A stretch of 64,000 nt of DNA, taken from Enoplosus armatus (Eukaryota; Chordata; Actinopteri; Centrarchiformes; Enoplosidae). Below, one piece after another: positions 14,772 through 27,834 of the stretch. Positions within the stretch are counted from its first letter, which is position 1; the number at the start of each line of letters is the position of its first letter. The DNA lies in NCBI RefSeq assembly GCF_043641665.1, contig NC_092196.1, forward strand, positions 18,081,692 to 18,145,691. The letters run 5' to 3'. A program made the translations under genes and the position numbers. The notes under the pieces are model-generated. The model saw only the letters and a list, made by a program, of their open reading frames with translations, ran no database searches and was not told where the DNA came from.

Positions 14772-15116
14772 TGTTACCTTGAGCTCTGGGAAACGATAAT
14801 TAGTATTTTCCACTTTATTACAAAGACTAAACAATTTGAAGCTGCAACCGTTATTTGATTAATTTGTTGTTGTTGTATCTGTAACTATTTTGATAATCAA
14901 TGAATTTCAGTTTCAGTCAAACATTCTCTGGTTTTGGCTTCTTAAATGTGGGGATCTGCTGCTTTTCTTTGTCATAAATGATAGTGATACCAATATCTTT
15001 GGGTTCTGGACAGATGGTCAGACAAAACCAGGAATTTGAAGATGTCACCTTGGACTAAAACATTATTCTGGTAAATAATTGACAGTTTAATTGATAATGA
15101 AAATAATTGTTAGTGG
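14772..15116 (+). repeat. Dispersed teleost repeat, 'ATAATCG' family, two overlapping partial copies
   Basis: The text runs from a GAGCTCTGGGAAACGATAAT block through GAAGCTGCAACCGTTATTTG, TTTTGATAATCAATGAATTT and CAAACATTCTCTGGTTTTGG, and ends with GATAATGAAAATAATTGTTA. I recognise this as a repeat widespread in teleost genomes, with termini rich in GCTGCAACGATTA/TAATCG. The tail of one copy appears to precede the head of another. Related pieces occur near 25.05, 39.8, 41.4, 49.25 and 62.5 kb. The formal family name is not known to me. Confidence 0.7.
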
Positions 15117-18100
15117 CAGCTTTCCTTATGTAACACACTTCGTAGTATACCACACAGAGCTTATATTGCCCAGAGACCTTCCTCACACACTGCCCCTCAC
15201 TCCCTTTCTTACAAACAAACTTTCACTGACTCTCCATCTTCTCCACTCATCCTGCCCTTATCATGCAGTCAGCCAGGCGTGTGACGGCACCACTTTGGGT
15301 GTCAGCGGCCTTCTTCCATCCCGCTGTAACATTAATGCACACGTCCAAACTGAGCTAACCCTGCTCTACTCCTCCGTCCCCGTCCGCCCGCCTGCCAGCC
15401 GTCCTCACTCTGAGTAAATGTCCATGTAGATCCCAGATCAAACACTGCCTCTGCTGCTCGCCTGCTGTCAGTACATATTCATAACAAGCCAAACGCTAAA
15501 ACCTTCGACCTTCCCGCATCACGGCTGATGCTGACAATGAGCTGGCACATTCGCTTCACAGGGATGCACTCATCTCGTCAGGAACACCAGCCGGTATCAC
15601 CGCCAGCGGTACGGGAAGTGTTGTTGTAGCATGACATGATAGAGACAGTTACTAATGGTACTAGTTGCCCTACGGTGCCGCATGTGGTATCTCAGGATGG
15701 AGTTTGGATCCAGATCCGTGGACATCCAAGCAACCGCTGCTTGAATAATGAATGGGGAGGGAAGGCGAGGCGGCAACTGCCAAAGCAGAACTGAGTGTGA
15801 ATGTTGAGGAGCGAAAATAAAGAAAGCAGGACTGACAGAAACTTAGCAAGACATTATTAGACTGAGAAAGTCTGAATAGACAACAGAGGAAGAAAGAAAG
15901 TATAAGGTGAGAACAGAGTAAAGCGAGATAAACAAGCTAACACATTTGCTTGCACTGCTGTTCTGCTGCTTATTTGTGTGTAATTTGCAGAAAAAAAAGC
16001 TTTCTTCAAAATATAACATTTCATTTTGAAAAATAATTCTTCGTAGTTAAGATGCAGAGTTGTAAGAACGGATTAGGTTTGGTAAAATATTCGTCCAAAT
16101 GAGCTCTCCAAAGGATACTCCAAGTGCACACTGGCCCATTATATGGAAGGTCAGAAGTTCTGATTTATGCGAGACAGCACATCAAACAACATCTGAGATC
16201 AGTCTGTTATCGAAGGCCTTTGTGTTTTTTCACCAGGATGTTCAGTAAACACAAGAGCATTTCATCAGGCAGATGCTTCAAATTCAGTGTCATCACCGCC
16301 CGAACTATTTCTCCTCTAAGTGAGGAAATGGGGACATGCTGTCTGCCGTCTGTGCTATCAACTTTCTGTTTTCATATTGCTGTGTTGTTTATCTCCGCAG
16401 TTCCCATGGTAACAAAGTTTATGTAGCTGGGCTGTGCTTGTTTTTTCCAGACTGCTCACCTGGAGAGATTGTAGTTGAGAGAAGAGCACTGAGGAGACAA
16501 TAATACAAAGTCCATTCATTCAGCTGTTTCAAGATACAAAAAAAAAACTTAAGCACACTGTTGTTCAAGCAGGCTTTGCTTTATTTCCTTCACAGTGCAG
16601 CTGCCAAACCAGGGCGAAAGAAAGCAGTGAAGGCAGCTAGAAGAACAACATTTTTACTTTTAGTCAGTCTCTCACAACACAAAGAGTAAAAAGCAGATTA
16701 CTAATTTCTGACAGACCAGCATGAAATAAAGCCACATGACATATTGAGTTTTAAATCTGGGGCATTAGATTCGCAAGCTGGTTACATTTACACGCCCACA
16801 TGCACACTTTTGATTGATAGCAATAATTTTACTTTTCCTCTCCGTGGCTTGTCAAAAAGCTTAATCGCATGTGTAGTGTAACTAATTGAAGCAGAAGTAG
16901 ACAAGGCAGATTGAGGAAAAGTAAGCACTCCAAAAAGTAAATTACAACACTTCATGTTAAATCAATCATTAGTCATGACAGGGTATTAAACACTGAATTT
17001 GCATAACATTAATTGATGTTTTGGCCACTTGGAGGCAGCCGAACAAGCTAACAACACAGCACTGACGTATTATCATGACTGAACACGATCAGCTGACTGC
17101 AAAGTTTAAATAACATTAAAATACATTTATTATGACTTAAGCCTGGTTTTGTTCTCAGGCCAACATACCGTGAAAAGAAAGACTGTGGTCAAACAAAGAA
17201 ATAGACGAGACAGAGAATCAATCCAACTTCGGCCTCGTGGGGCCGATGTCTGTGATTGTAAGTCATGCTGCCCTGCACACAAGAGTCATTTTGACAAAAA
17301 GAGCGCACATTGTCCTGACACCGGTGTGAGATCCTTTCCAGGAGGTAAGCAACCGTACCTGGAGACAGGGAGGGCCGGCGCTGGCAGGTGGAGCTGTTGA
17401 AGGGAAATCTTGACATTTACAGTTTTTGTCTGGTATTTCAGCAGACTGAGAGGTCACATTGTGAGAAAAATGTTTATGTGTTGCAAATTACAGAAGAAGA
17501 CCTTTCGGAAAAAAAACCTCTAAACATTTCCTGGAATGTAAGGTTTGACTGATTGCAGAAGTCTTTACCTTCCCTCCCAAAATGTGCTTAGTGAAGATGA
17601 CAAAAGACTCAACTCAACATATCAACATACCCATTTAAGCGGTGGTCACTTTCCATTTAAGCTGCCTAAATCTCTTTACCCCAGAAAACAGACCTGTGAG
17701 GCCCAGAGCACACAGCTCTCAGGTGAGTCTGAATGCTGAGATCAAACAAGCTCCTTGGCAACTTACAGAGATTAGAGCGAGAAAGACAGGTGGACAAAAA
17801 GGAAGTCTAAAAGAGTCTGTCAGCCTGTTTAAGGAGGACATGTGATTTTTCAACACCGGCCAGTCAGGCTTGAGCATCTAACGCTCAGCTCAGACACCGT
17901 GTGGTAAATTATGGAGAGAGAAAGAAGACTGAGACATGAAAGGTAATAGAAAAACAGAGCAGGACACGGAGAGCGCAGGAGGCACCGCATCACTGCAGAC
18001 AGCATGAAAATACATGTTTGACCACTGAGCTGCCTGCAAGCTACAGAGGAATAATTCATGTCATCATCATCTGCATTTATACAGCGCAACACCACAAGCT

Positions 18101-19997
18101 AGCTTAGGCTGCTTTTTATTATCTAGAGATACTTTTACACTCAACATTATTACTGATGTTTTTTCTACACACCTTCAATTATGAGAAATATATTATTCAC
18201 TCCAGCTACATGAGTCTCACGTTTGAATGCCTTTGTTCATCATTTGTGATGATATAAAATCCTAGTCAATCACACTGGACAGCAGTAGAGGAAGTTGTAC
18301 CAGCGTCTGGTCCAAAAGTAGCCTAGTTTAGGTGAGAGCGTCGAAAACAGCAGAAACAAGTCGCACTGCTCTCCGTTTCCATCACAGTTAGTTTGGGCAA
18401 TTTTGAGAAAAGACTCTGTGTACAATGTGAGAAAACAAAAAAAGGCGGTGATTCAACTGACAAAATGCGAGTCGACTCGGTGGCTTCTCAACTGATTATT
18501 CCAATCATCGCCATTTAGGGAGAAGCCCTAGATATGTGTCACCAGTGTGTGTGTGTGTGTTACCTTTGTCTGCCCACTTTCTACTTGAGTTTTATCTGCT
18601 GTTAAATTAAATCCAGAAAGAAATTGCAATGAAATAAGAACCAAATATTGTAAAGATTCAATTTATTGCGCTCTCACTTTTGCTCTAACCCTTTTATTAG
18701 TGAATCTCTTATCCCTACTTTCAGATAGGCAACATACCCGAACTTAGACTTGAAGTATGACTTTAATAAGATCTCCCAGTTCAAGAACAGCTGACGACGG
18801 GAGCTGTAGATTCAGGTGATAAATCTCTGTAGGTTCATCATCACGAGTGACCCCTTTCACATTGTTTTCCACGTCATTAAATTGTTATTATGAAAGCATT
18901 GATTTTAGCCACTGTAAGCCTGAATTTAGCATGCACATGGCGAGCTGTTGAACGCTGAAAACGAGAGCCTACACAGTTTTAACTTTGCCTCACCCCTCAA
19001 CAGAGCTGAAATTTCATATGCCAGCTGTTGAGACAGAAACAAATATATGACAATTGATTTAGCAATCTGATCATAATTATGCACATTTACCTTTCTTACA
19101 AATCTTTGTTTTCCAAGTATTTTTCAAGGGTGTAAAGCTGCGATACACAATTCCAGGTTTCCAAGGATGCATGGGAAACTTGAGTAACCGCAGGTACAAC
19201 ACATGTTTACTCAGCTATGTTCAGGCAGAATATTTTGATAGCTTATCAAGAAGCCTGCCAATGCCAAAAACCTCTTACACTCTGCAGCTGCAAGGAGCGT
19301 CCAAATGTGATGGCAATCTCCAGCAGTTACACCCACACACAACATTTCTGACTACAACCAAAACCATTTTATGAATTTCTCACCAAAACATCAATTTGCT
19401 ATGATTTGCTTCAGTTTAGTGAGCAGCCTGTAATTCTGGATTTGATTTTCTTCGCATATAATTCAGCAGAATCATCTTCAAAATAAGTGCTCAGTTAAAG
19501 CAATTACAGTTTCAACTGAAAAGAAACTTGTTAAAGTTACATTTTGGGGGTGGAAGTGCCACCTAGTTTTCAGAGAGACCTTCAAAGCATCTAGTTGAAT
19601 GGACTGTATTCTCATCATGTCCCAGGATGCTGCTCTGTGGCAGACCTTACTGTCTGCAGAGATAGGTAAACAAAAAGAGGATTTCGTAAGTAGATCAATA
19701 AAGAATACAATTATTATTATCATGCAAGACACAATGTTTCTTGGAAGCTAACTACTGGTGCAAACAGCTCACAGTTTTCACTCTGCAGCATCCAAACAGA
19801 CCCAGAAAATTCAAGTTAACTAGCAAGTTGACCTTTTATTTCACAACCATTAGTCAATAACTGCTGAAAGCAACTGATAGCTAATGCATCGAGCAGCAAC
19901 ACACACGCAAAATAAACCAAGACTGACTGCATGTGACAGCACATTACAACACAAACCCACACACATGAAAATATAAACATACCCTCCAGCACATTAA

Positions 19998-19998
19998 A

Positions 19999-20025
<27 letters not shown>
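19998..20025. repeat. (AC)n microsatellite
   Basis: About fourteen AC units. They create artificial Val-Cys runs in the overlapping minus-strand open frames. Confidence 0.95.
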
Positions 20026-20032
<7 letters not shown>

Positions 20033-20667
20033 CTCCTCCGTCTGCTGTGGCCATGATTAAGTAGGTCTCCAGACAGGCTGCTGAGGTAATGGTCCGTGCT
20101 CCCCTCCTCTCTTCCAGCTTCCTGGCGTGAATGCAAGCCAACATCCAGACTCAAACCATGACTTGACTCCATGTCCCGACTTGTCCTCTCCTCAGTCACT
20201 GACACGGCTCTCAGTCTCTGCTGTAAACCTCTCATGTAAGTCTGTCTTGCCTAAAAGACCACTAGGCCAGCAAATAAAACATATACAGTATATCAGTGAT
20301 GTCCTAAACCGAACTCCAGGACCAGGATGGCTGCTGATCCAGGCCTTTTTTAATGGATTGGTATGAACTATACAAAGCACTATTCATTTCCAAGCCGCTA
20401 TTCAACCACACCTCTTGTGTGTTTGAATGTCATTTGAACTTTAATGTTTTTCTCATGATGAGCACAAAGAAAGTCTACACGCTGTCCATAGTTTCTCCTG
20501 CTACAACAGATCCATACCAACACTTCTCTCTCCATAAATACTACAGAACAATGCATACTATATTACAGGGCATACCACAGCGTTTTAGCTGTGACACACA
20601 CAATTATTGTTATTATTATTATGATATTTATCTCAAGTCAGATTTGTGCTCTTCATTATTTATTCTT

Positions 20668-20870
20668 TGATCAAATAGTTCCTGATCTAAATGATCAGTT
20701 TAGGTTGTATTTTATTTAAGCAAAGTTCTTGTATGGCTGATTGTGTTTCAACAACATTTAACATTTGTTTGAGAAAATATAAACAAGATTTCATTTAACA
20801 ACAAAGTAAAGTATCAACCAAAAAAAAACGGGGTTTCATATTCGTATCAAAACACTTCAAAAGATGTCCA
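20668..20870 (+). repeat. Dispersed repeat, copy A
   Basis: TTTGATCAAATAGTTCCTGA followed by a TGTATTTTATTTAAGCAAAGTTCTT block, and later CGGGGTTTCATATTCG and ATCAAAACACTTC. The same ordered blocks recur at 22738-23080, so both are copies of one interspersed element of unknown family. Confidence 0.55.
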
Positions 20871-21569
20871 GTCCCTAATCAGGAAAAGGAGCACAAATCA
20901 TGATCAGGATTTCAGAATATAAAGAAAAGGGTAAATATGTATTTATTACATGTGTACATCCTAAAAATATTTCATAAAACAAGCTAATTTAGTGAACACA
21001 TGCAGCACCAATCGTCACAAAGGCCACCATGTTGCCTGCTACATTCACACCTCGGCTTAGTTTGCCAAAGAGAAGAGGAGCTCTGCATCAACTGGCTTAT
21101 GGTTTTGCTGTTTAGTTCCTACACTTCCTGGGAAGCTCAGATCAGGGCTGAAGAAAACCTTTTCTGCATCGTGTAAGTCAGGTGTGCAGGACCACACAAT
21201 GTTTCTGTGGCGGTGAGGAAAGACATTCGTGTATCCTTGGACGAATGGACGAAGGATTTTAGGGTTACGGTCTGTTGGACAGGAAACAAAATGCATTACT
21301 CAACACGTCAAATAAATTAATCATTTCATTAATCACTAAGGCGATAATTTCCAGCACAGCCCAAAATCCGTATCAGTTGTTTGAGGGTGAGGAAAACCCG
21401 TCAGGGAAAATTACTGCTCCTTTAAGCCTCACCACAACACACTCTATATCATCAGCCTACCATAATCCACCGCTGCAGACAGCTGCAGTGTCTACCACAT
21501 GAGCACTATCCACACTGAGCTGTCTGTCTGTGGCTGCACTCCAGCTTTTCTTCCGAGCTGGTTAAATAG

Positions 21570-22070
21570 CACAGGTTGCCGCTGCCTCTCCGGGCTGTTT
21601 TAGAGAGGCGTGCTTGTGGGTGGCAGCGGTGCTTTCCATGCCCTTTAAGACACTCAGACATCATGCCTGCCGGGAATGTAAAATGCCATGATAATGCCAC
21701 ATTAGTGATTAATATACTACATCCACTAAAACCTAATGTGATGCATTGGGCTTTCAAATGTTGAGAAATGAAGGAGAGGGAGGACAGATTAGAAAGCACA
21801 CAATCCTCCCAGATTGGAGACTGACAGTAGTCTTGTGCTGCTCTGCTGGCGAGAGCGAGGAGAATCCATGCAATAATCGGCCAGTGAAGTGCTGCGGCCA
21901 CAGGTTGCGTGTAATGGCTAATTGCTCTTGCTGTAAACAGCCAGCACCATTACATTTGCAGTGCTGTTACAACAAGGCTCTGTTCAGAGGAATAGACGAG
22001 TGGCTAATTAGTGTCTGTGTGATGCAGAGCTCAGGGTCTGGCAGCTATAAGGTTTCACATTAAGCCTGAG
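21570..22070. other. Candidate conserved non-coding element in asic2 intron 1
   Basis: This stretch differs from its surroundings: it lacks simple repeats and has balanced composition. It contains clustered core motifs of developmental regulators, including TTAGTGATTAATATAC, GGCTAATTGCTC followed by TGTAAACA (forkhead-type core), and GTGGCTAATTAGTG (homeodomain-type TAATTA). No convincing reading frame is present. That it is a conserved enhancer is inference from appearance alone. Confidence 0.3.
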
Positions 22071-22737
22071 AGTGTGATACGGTCCTCCCTGGCCCGCTGT
22101 GCTCCAGGGGTATTTATATATATATATAAATATAACTGAAGAATGGGGCGCGTGCAGGCCAGGCACACTGAGCTGATTCACTCTGGCAGACACTGATGTG
22201 GCTTGTCAGTGTGATCAATCAGCATTCAATCATGGTTGTAATCACACACAGCAAAACAAACACAGGCAAGGGGAAGTCCACTAATTCAAGTAAGCTGCAT
22301 ACATGATCTATCACCGAGATCACCACACCTTCTTAAGGCAATATGTTTAAAATCAATATCATGGGTATAGGGTATGTTAGGATGTGGTAGGAAGTGATAA
22401 AGCACCCAGATCCTGACACATCTCATCTCATGATTAATTAAATAATAAATGACGATAGATGACTAAACAATAGTCACATGATAGTATATTTAACAGTATT
22501 AAAAAGACGACATTTAGCCTTTGTTCTTTCAAAGTATAAAGTGGTTTTTATTTCAGGTGAGGTGACCCACATCTGCTGTTGAACACTGTGGGAAAAACCC
22601 TTAGAACTATTTTTTTCAATATGTCATGATATTGTAAATGTAGGGCAGGGTAATACTTACTGACACTGACACTGACACTAAAATGTCAAAAACTGTCAAG
22701 TACCACCGGATGTCTGGTCCGGTCCGAAATCTTTTTC

Positions 22738-23080
22738 TTTGATCTGAAAGTTCCTGATTTAAATCATGATTTTAACTTTAGAATGTATTTTATTTAAGTA
22801 AAGTTCTTATGCGGCTGCTTGTGTTTACACATTCACCATTTGAGAAGGCTGGCTTCCACACAGAGGCAGACCTGCTCACTTAGGCTGGAGTAGATACTGT
22901 GCTGAGCCATCGGTTAACTCTGCTGGTTTAGTATAGTTGTAGTACTACTAGTAGTAGTAGTAGTATATTAGTAAGTTTAGTAGAAACCCCATATTTCTCG
23001 AATTAAGGTGGTATTGGTGCTGAAACTCAGGAATCAAATCAGCACTAATATCAAAACATTTCAAACGTCTTCAAAAGTCT
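22738..23080 (+). repeat. Dispersed repeat, copy B
   Basis: Shares TTTGATC..AA.AGTTCCTGAT, TGTATTTTATTTAAGTAAAG, AACCCCATATT and ATCAAAACATTTC blocks in the same order as copy A at 20668-20870. It carries an internal TAGTAGTAG run at about 22945-22965 and extra sequence between the blocks. Confidence 0.5.
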
Positions 23081-23178
23081 TTACGAGCGTAAAACAAAAG
23101 CATCAATATAACCCGAGTGATTCTGGATTTTTCAGGCTGAATTTATACAGATAATTCAGTGACAATACATTGGCCGAT

Positions 23179-23197
23179 ATTTTTTTTTTTTTTTTTA
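23179..23197. repeat. Poly(T) tract
   Basis: A run of about eighteen T within an AT-rich intronic stretch. No recognisable retroposon body lies beside it. Confidence 0.85.
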
Positions 23198-25048
23198 CAT
23201 AATAACAAACATTTCTGTAGTGCAATTGTTTTTAATGAAAAGATAAACAATTAAATTAAATTGGATTTTCTGGATTGTTCGGTTTGTAAAAGGTCTCTCT
23301 CTGCTGGAGCTGCATTCTGACCACTCAGCATCCTTGCAGAGAAGGAAGAAGGATTGAAAGAATCTCTAAACCGGGTGAAAGCAAGCGTTTGCATTGTTCA
23401 CCAGTTACGCTTGAATGGGAGGCTTGAGATATGCCCTCCTTTCTGGCATCCTTGAACAAACAAGTGTACCAAAGTGCTTATTTGGGAAGAATCATGTTGC
23501 AGACGTGCTCACTTATGAACATAAACTAACGAGATGAGCAGTCTGCACATTTCAAAAATGCTAAAAAACTATCTGAGGCCACACATAATAATGCATATAG
23601 GTGGAAATGTGCACACTGATGCTGTTCCCCTCTTTTGCAGCGCTCTGCTCCAGTTCCATCAGTCACATCACACTGACTCCCGTGTCCCCACAATCCTCCC
23701 TACGGTCATTCATCACAATGTCAGTCAAACGCTGACTCGGGTCCCTGGAGTGTCATGGTAATGTGTATGTGTACTCATTCATGTATGCGTATATTTTGGT
23801 GTGGCTGTGTGTGTTTTGTCTGAATGCATGTGTCTGTGTGCATTCATGCATGCGTTTTTCTATTTTTGGGGGCCTGGTGTTTTGTTTTGTTTTTTCCCTC
23901 TCTCCCTTTCCTCTCTGAAGGCGCCGGAGATATGAAGGTGTGTCGCTGCAGTGACAGAGAGAGAAGAGACAGAGCGAGTCGACGGAGAGGAGTGGGGAGA
24001 AGTCAGGAGGAGCTCAGCGGCAGCAACAGGCAGAGGGCAAAGAGGATGACAGTGCCTTCTAGTAGCCTCTCTGTCAACATGATTATATTTGAACCCAGCT
24101 TGAGGTCAAAGGCGTGTCACACAACATGCAAGACGGTTACTAAGGGGAGTCAAATAGAGACTCATTGGGCTGCATGATAAGGCAGTGACAGGGCCAAGCT
24201 AGCTTTGCATTAACTCCCTGAAGATTCAACAGAGTGAAATTATGAAAATCACATGTTCTGGCAGACACGAGCAGGGAACTGCTCACTTGTGGCTTCGCAG
24301 CAGCTCACTGCAATATGAATCAGAGCTCCAGGGGAAGCATCGGTCTGAAGGCATGAATAGAAAATCACTACAGCCAACATGTGATCCACCGTTGTTGTTT
24401 TTCCAATTAGCGTCTCTGCATCGAGTATCTCTCAGGAAGAAACATGAGGATATCAATCCAACAGTAACAGACACAGACCTAGAAACTTGAATGTCTTAAA
24501 ATTACACGCAGCTGAGGCGCAATAATGCTGCTTGTGCGCTCTGTTAACGACAACAGGGTCTACTCTCTATGAAATGAAGCGCTCATCAAAGGAGATCAGA
24601 TCCCAGAGGCAGCTCCATAGCGCTGTGCACGCGTCACGGGTCAGTTCTGAATGCCGACAAACAAAAAGAACATCTTGTTAATACAGATCTATATCAGCTG
24701 CAATCTGTGCACAAGCTTTAAATAGAAAGTCAGGCTGCTCGTTAGCCAACAGACATGACCCTGTGCCATAATATATGGCTGTATGTAAGAACGAAGGGGG
24801 AAAAAAAGCTGATTGTTTCAGATATTTCAGTGCATTTTTCTTCTGTAGCAGGATGTCATTGATTTCCATTAATTTCTGTGCAATAATAAAGTCTATTGGC
24901 AGACTCTTAAAGCTTGCTGCTACAGTGAACATCAAGCCTGCATTATATTTTGTCAAAGTTAGGGTTGGGTTGCACTGCCACAGCCAGTTCTATCCAGGAT
25001 CCGATGACTGTTCTGCGAAATACCTGGATTCATTAAACTCTGATACTA

Positions 25049-25120
25049 GAGCTGAAACGATAAGTCGATTCATCGTTTAGTCTATCGATAGGAAAATAAT
25101 CGGAAACTGCCGTCCGGTTG
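25049..25120 (+). repeat. Dispersed teleost repeat, 'ATAATCG' family fragment
   Basis: CTAGAGCTGAAACGATAAGT followed by TCGATTCATCGTTTAGTC and AAAATAATCGG is the terminal part of the family described at 14772-15116. Confidence 0.65.
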
Positions 25121-25800
25121 ATGTGCACTCTTTCACGCTGGCGTCTGTACTCAGCCAAAGGTTGATTGTGAGAGAAAAGATGCTTTCTTGTACCTCAATT
25201 AAAAAGTATCTGCCAATAGTACTGTAGTAGAGTACTGATCCGGAACCAGTGCTCTAATTTACCAAATTTAAAATGTATACCTCACTGCATCGGATGATTC
25301 TTACATAAGGTGAGGCCCAGGATGGCTTTAGGCTTGGCACTAAAAACTAAAATTGACAGCCAACACTCAATTTTGTACAACTATTAACGTAGAAACAGGA
25401 TATCGGATCAGTGCATCTCTAAAAGAACCATCACTCTGCGACAATCTCATTTTTGGGAGCAGAAATCTCCCAGTTTTAAGGCCTACCATGTTGATAAACA
25501 TTTTTATTTAGCTGAATCGGTTCTGAATCAGGACGTCCAGTATTTGCATTGAAATGAAAAATAAGGGTGTGAAAAGTTAGTACACAGCATCTGTAATTCG
25601 AACGTGTTAATGATGCTCATTTCATTTTCAGATTGTAGCTACAGGTTGTGAACCAAGTTTAAGTTTTCACTAAAAAAGTCAACAAAAAGGTGTTGAAGGT
25701 GTTATTTATAACTTGTGTTACCTGATTAAGATTCAGTTAAGGATTTGATAAGATTTGGATTCAATATGTTTCCATCAAAACCCCAACCCCAGTCATTGTT

Positions 25801-25801
25801 A

Positions 25802-25834
<33 letters not shown>
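25801..25834. repeat. (ATT)n microsatellite
   Basis: An uninterrupted ATT trinucleotide run of about eleven units. Confidence 0.95.
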
Positions 25835-26946
25835 GACGTAATGCAGTGCAAAATCACTCTGCACTTAAACTGCATAACCAGGTAATAATATACAATAACA
25901 GTGCAACACCAACAAAGCAATGTAGACTTGATGTGATGGACTACACAACTCAACAGTCTGCCAACAGCAGAACAACAAAATAAATCCAAAACTCTAAAAG
26001 AGTACAGCTTGCATTTAAAAATGCTCTGCAGAAATGTTAAGTATACATTATTTGTGGTCGTGAGGTAAACCTTGCAAACACTCTGGTTTGGTCCAATAAC
26101 AGCAGAAAAATCCTTCACAACACTTCACAACCCAAGACTTCTTAGAAGACCTAAAAAAGTTTTTTAACATCCTGTTTGTCATTGAAGAAAAGACAGACGG
26201 GATTTTTGTTCACAAGGTCGGTTTTCTCTGCAGAGAAACTAGGTTGTGTTATTAAAGATCCCTTTTCTAGCATTCGCATACTGTGTGCAGTGTTCGCTTC
26301 ACCTACTCACTGATGGACTTAATTAGTCCGTAGTTAACCAGTCTGAGGGAGTCTGCATGCAACAAGTGGGTGTTCAGAATAGTGTTTTAGTGTCAAAACC
26401 AGCTTCTGCCAGAATTAGCTCGCTTTGATCTGCCAAAAGATTATTTGCTGAAACATAAAAGCCTTAAATTATCAGCAGTTTTATCAGCGCAACAAAATAG
26501 AGTGCATTTCACCAACATGACAACGCCTATCTCTGGTATTACAGTATTGACACAGGACAGGCTGCTACACTCAATACCAAGCCAAATAAAGGGAGACATT
26601 AAAACCAACAACCATCCACATAATGGTACATTTTGGCTGTGTTGTTCTGCTCTATCAGGAAATCCAGCAGGTACACACACATCTTTTGAATGTTCTGATT
26701 TGAAAGAAAACACCTTGGCTGGAGAAATAAAGAAAGTGGCTGAGGGATTTGGAGGAATTTACAATTCACTATGGACCAAGACAAAACAATTACTTTCCTT
26801 CACTGACTAAAACACTGTAGACCTGTTGCAGTAATGTATGTGCCAGTAAGCACAATGCTATTATGTGAAGGATGAGGACAACAACAAGGCAACAGCAGAG
26901 AATATATTTCAGAGTCAACCTGTGCAGCCAAACACGAGAGTCCCAA

Positions 26947-26990
26947 GGAGAAAACCCAGCAGGAGAAAACCCAGCAGGAGACTCCCAGCG
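26947..26990. repeat. 15-bp minisatellite, 2.9 copies
   Basis: The unit GGAGAAAACCCAGCA occurs twice head to tail and is followed by a diverged third copy (GGAGACTCCCAGCG). It is too short to be a functional array. Confidence 0.9.
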
Positions 26991-27213
26991 TAGCAGCGTG
27001 GGAGGGAAAGAGCAGCTATCAGCATACATCAAGTCACTTCACTGGCAGAATAAAAGAAATAATCCATCTCTGGAAACTTCTCAGTCTCAGAACACGCAAC
27101 ACGAACACCTCACAAGCAGAGTCCTCTGAGTGCTAGGAGGCTGCAGAAAGGCTCTGACCCCAACTGATCCCAGACAAGAGCTGACATTTAAAAGAAGACA
27201 TGAGTGCACTCAC

Positions 27214-27786
27214 GGTTTTGAAGTCGCTGTGGCTGCACTCCTGGCCTTGGTAGCGGCAGTAGAGCATCATCTCTTTGAGGTCGTGGCCGACCCTTTCGAT
27301 GAATTCCTTCATGCTGAACGCTTTGGGCCTGTAGGCGGTGAAGTTGGCTTTTTCCTGCAGGAAAGCCAGTACGTCGGGCTCAGCCAGGTGCGGCTGGGGT
27401 ATGGTCAGGTGCACATCCAACAGGGCCAGCAGCTCTCCAGCATGGTACAGATCGTTGCGTGTGAGGCGGCTGAAGCGGTAGGAGTTGAGGTTACAAATGG
27501 TCACAGCGGGAAAGACCAGGCTGCTCGACACCACGGCGTCCAGGCTGGTCACATGAGGGTAGGAAAGGAAATAGGCCAGGCGCTCTGCACTCTCCAGGGC
27601 TAACAGTCCCAGGCAGGCCAGAAGAGCTGCAGCCCAGAGCAAGCGGCGCGCGCTGGGCTGACCATAAGGGAAGATGAAGCGCAGGCCATGCAGCGTGCTG
27701 GAGTGAGCGAAGGCCTGCCAGGAGGTGGGGTGCAGGCTTGAGCTCTCTTGGCTCCCCTGACTGCCGCAGGTCTCCTTCAGATCCAT
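27214..27786 (-). CDS. asic2: Acid-sensing ion channel 2, first coding exon
   Basis: ASIC2 is a subunit of trimeric proton-gated sodium channels of the DEG/ENaC family in neuronal plasma membranes. The exon encodes 191 residues. Visible features are the N-terminal STLHG segment carrying the family's conserved His-Gly pair (about residues 33-34), a first transmembrane helix at about 49-67 (LLWAAALLACLGLLALE), then extracellular FPAVTICNLNSYRFSRLT and DLYHAGELLALLDV, both ASIC signatures. MDLKE at the start and LDVHLTIPQPHLAEP favour ASIC2 (the 2a-type first exon) over ASIC1. I chose the second of two adjacent ATGs, which has A at -3 and G at +4. The exon ends at ACC followed by a GTGAGT donor. 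All later exons, including the second membrane helix, lie outside the window beyond a very long intron. asic2 versus a paralogue from fish genome duplication cannot be separated here. Confidence 0.93.
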
Positions 27787-27834
27787 CATCAGCCCTCCAG
27801 CCCCTCAGCCAGGGAGCCCCCGGTGCACTCACAC
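27787..27834 (-). other. asic2: asic2 5'UTR part of exon 1, with splice acceptor
   Basis: On the minus strand a pyrimidine-rich run (TTCCCTCTGTGTCTGTGCAG) ends in AG immediately before 27834. This suggests that the coding exon begins here and that a separate upstream non-coding exon exists. I did not identify a convincing matching donor within the 28-29 kb zone. If transcription instead starts nearby, this AG is fortuitous. Confidence 0.4.

Larger units (their letters stand above)
1..27213 (-). other. asic2: asic2 first intron (part), gene-free
   Basis: No open frame on either strand in this stretch resembles a known exon. In particular, nothing on the minus strand resembles the ASIC2 segment that should follow exon 1 (the extracellular part after the DFKTV region). 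Because asic2 exon 1 lies just above and is read on the minus strand, this whole stretch is inferred to be intron 1, at least 27.2 kb long and still open at the window edge. Mammalian ASIC2 is known for an extremely long first intron, so this fits. The stretch holds dispersed repeats, microsatellites and a LINE remnant listed separately. Elsewhere I see only unremarkable AT-rich DNA. Confidence 0.75.

Noticed and set aside
19816..20235. 139-codon minus-strand open frame
   Set aside because: Contains a Val-Cys run made by an AC microsatellite; no homology recognised.
27130..27603. 157-codon plus-strand open frame
   Set aside because: It is the antisense shadow of asic2 exon 1.
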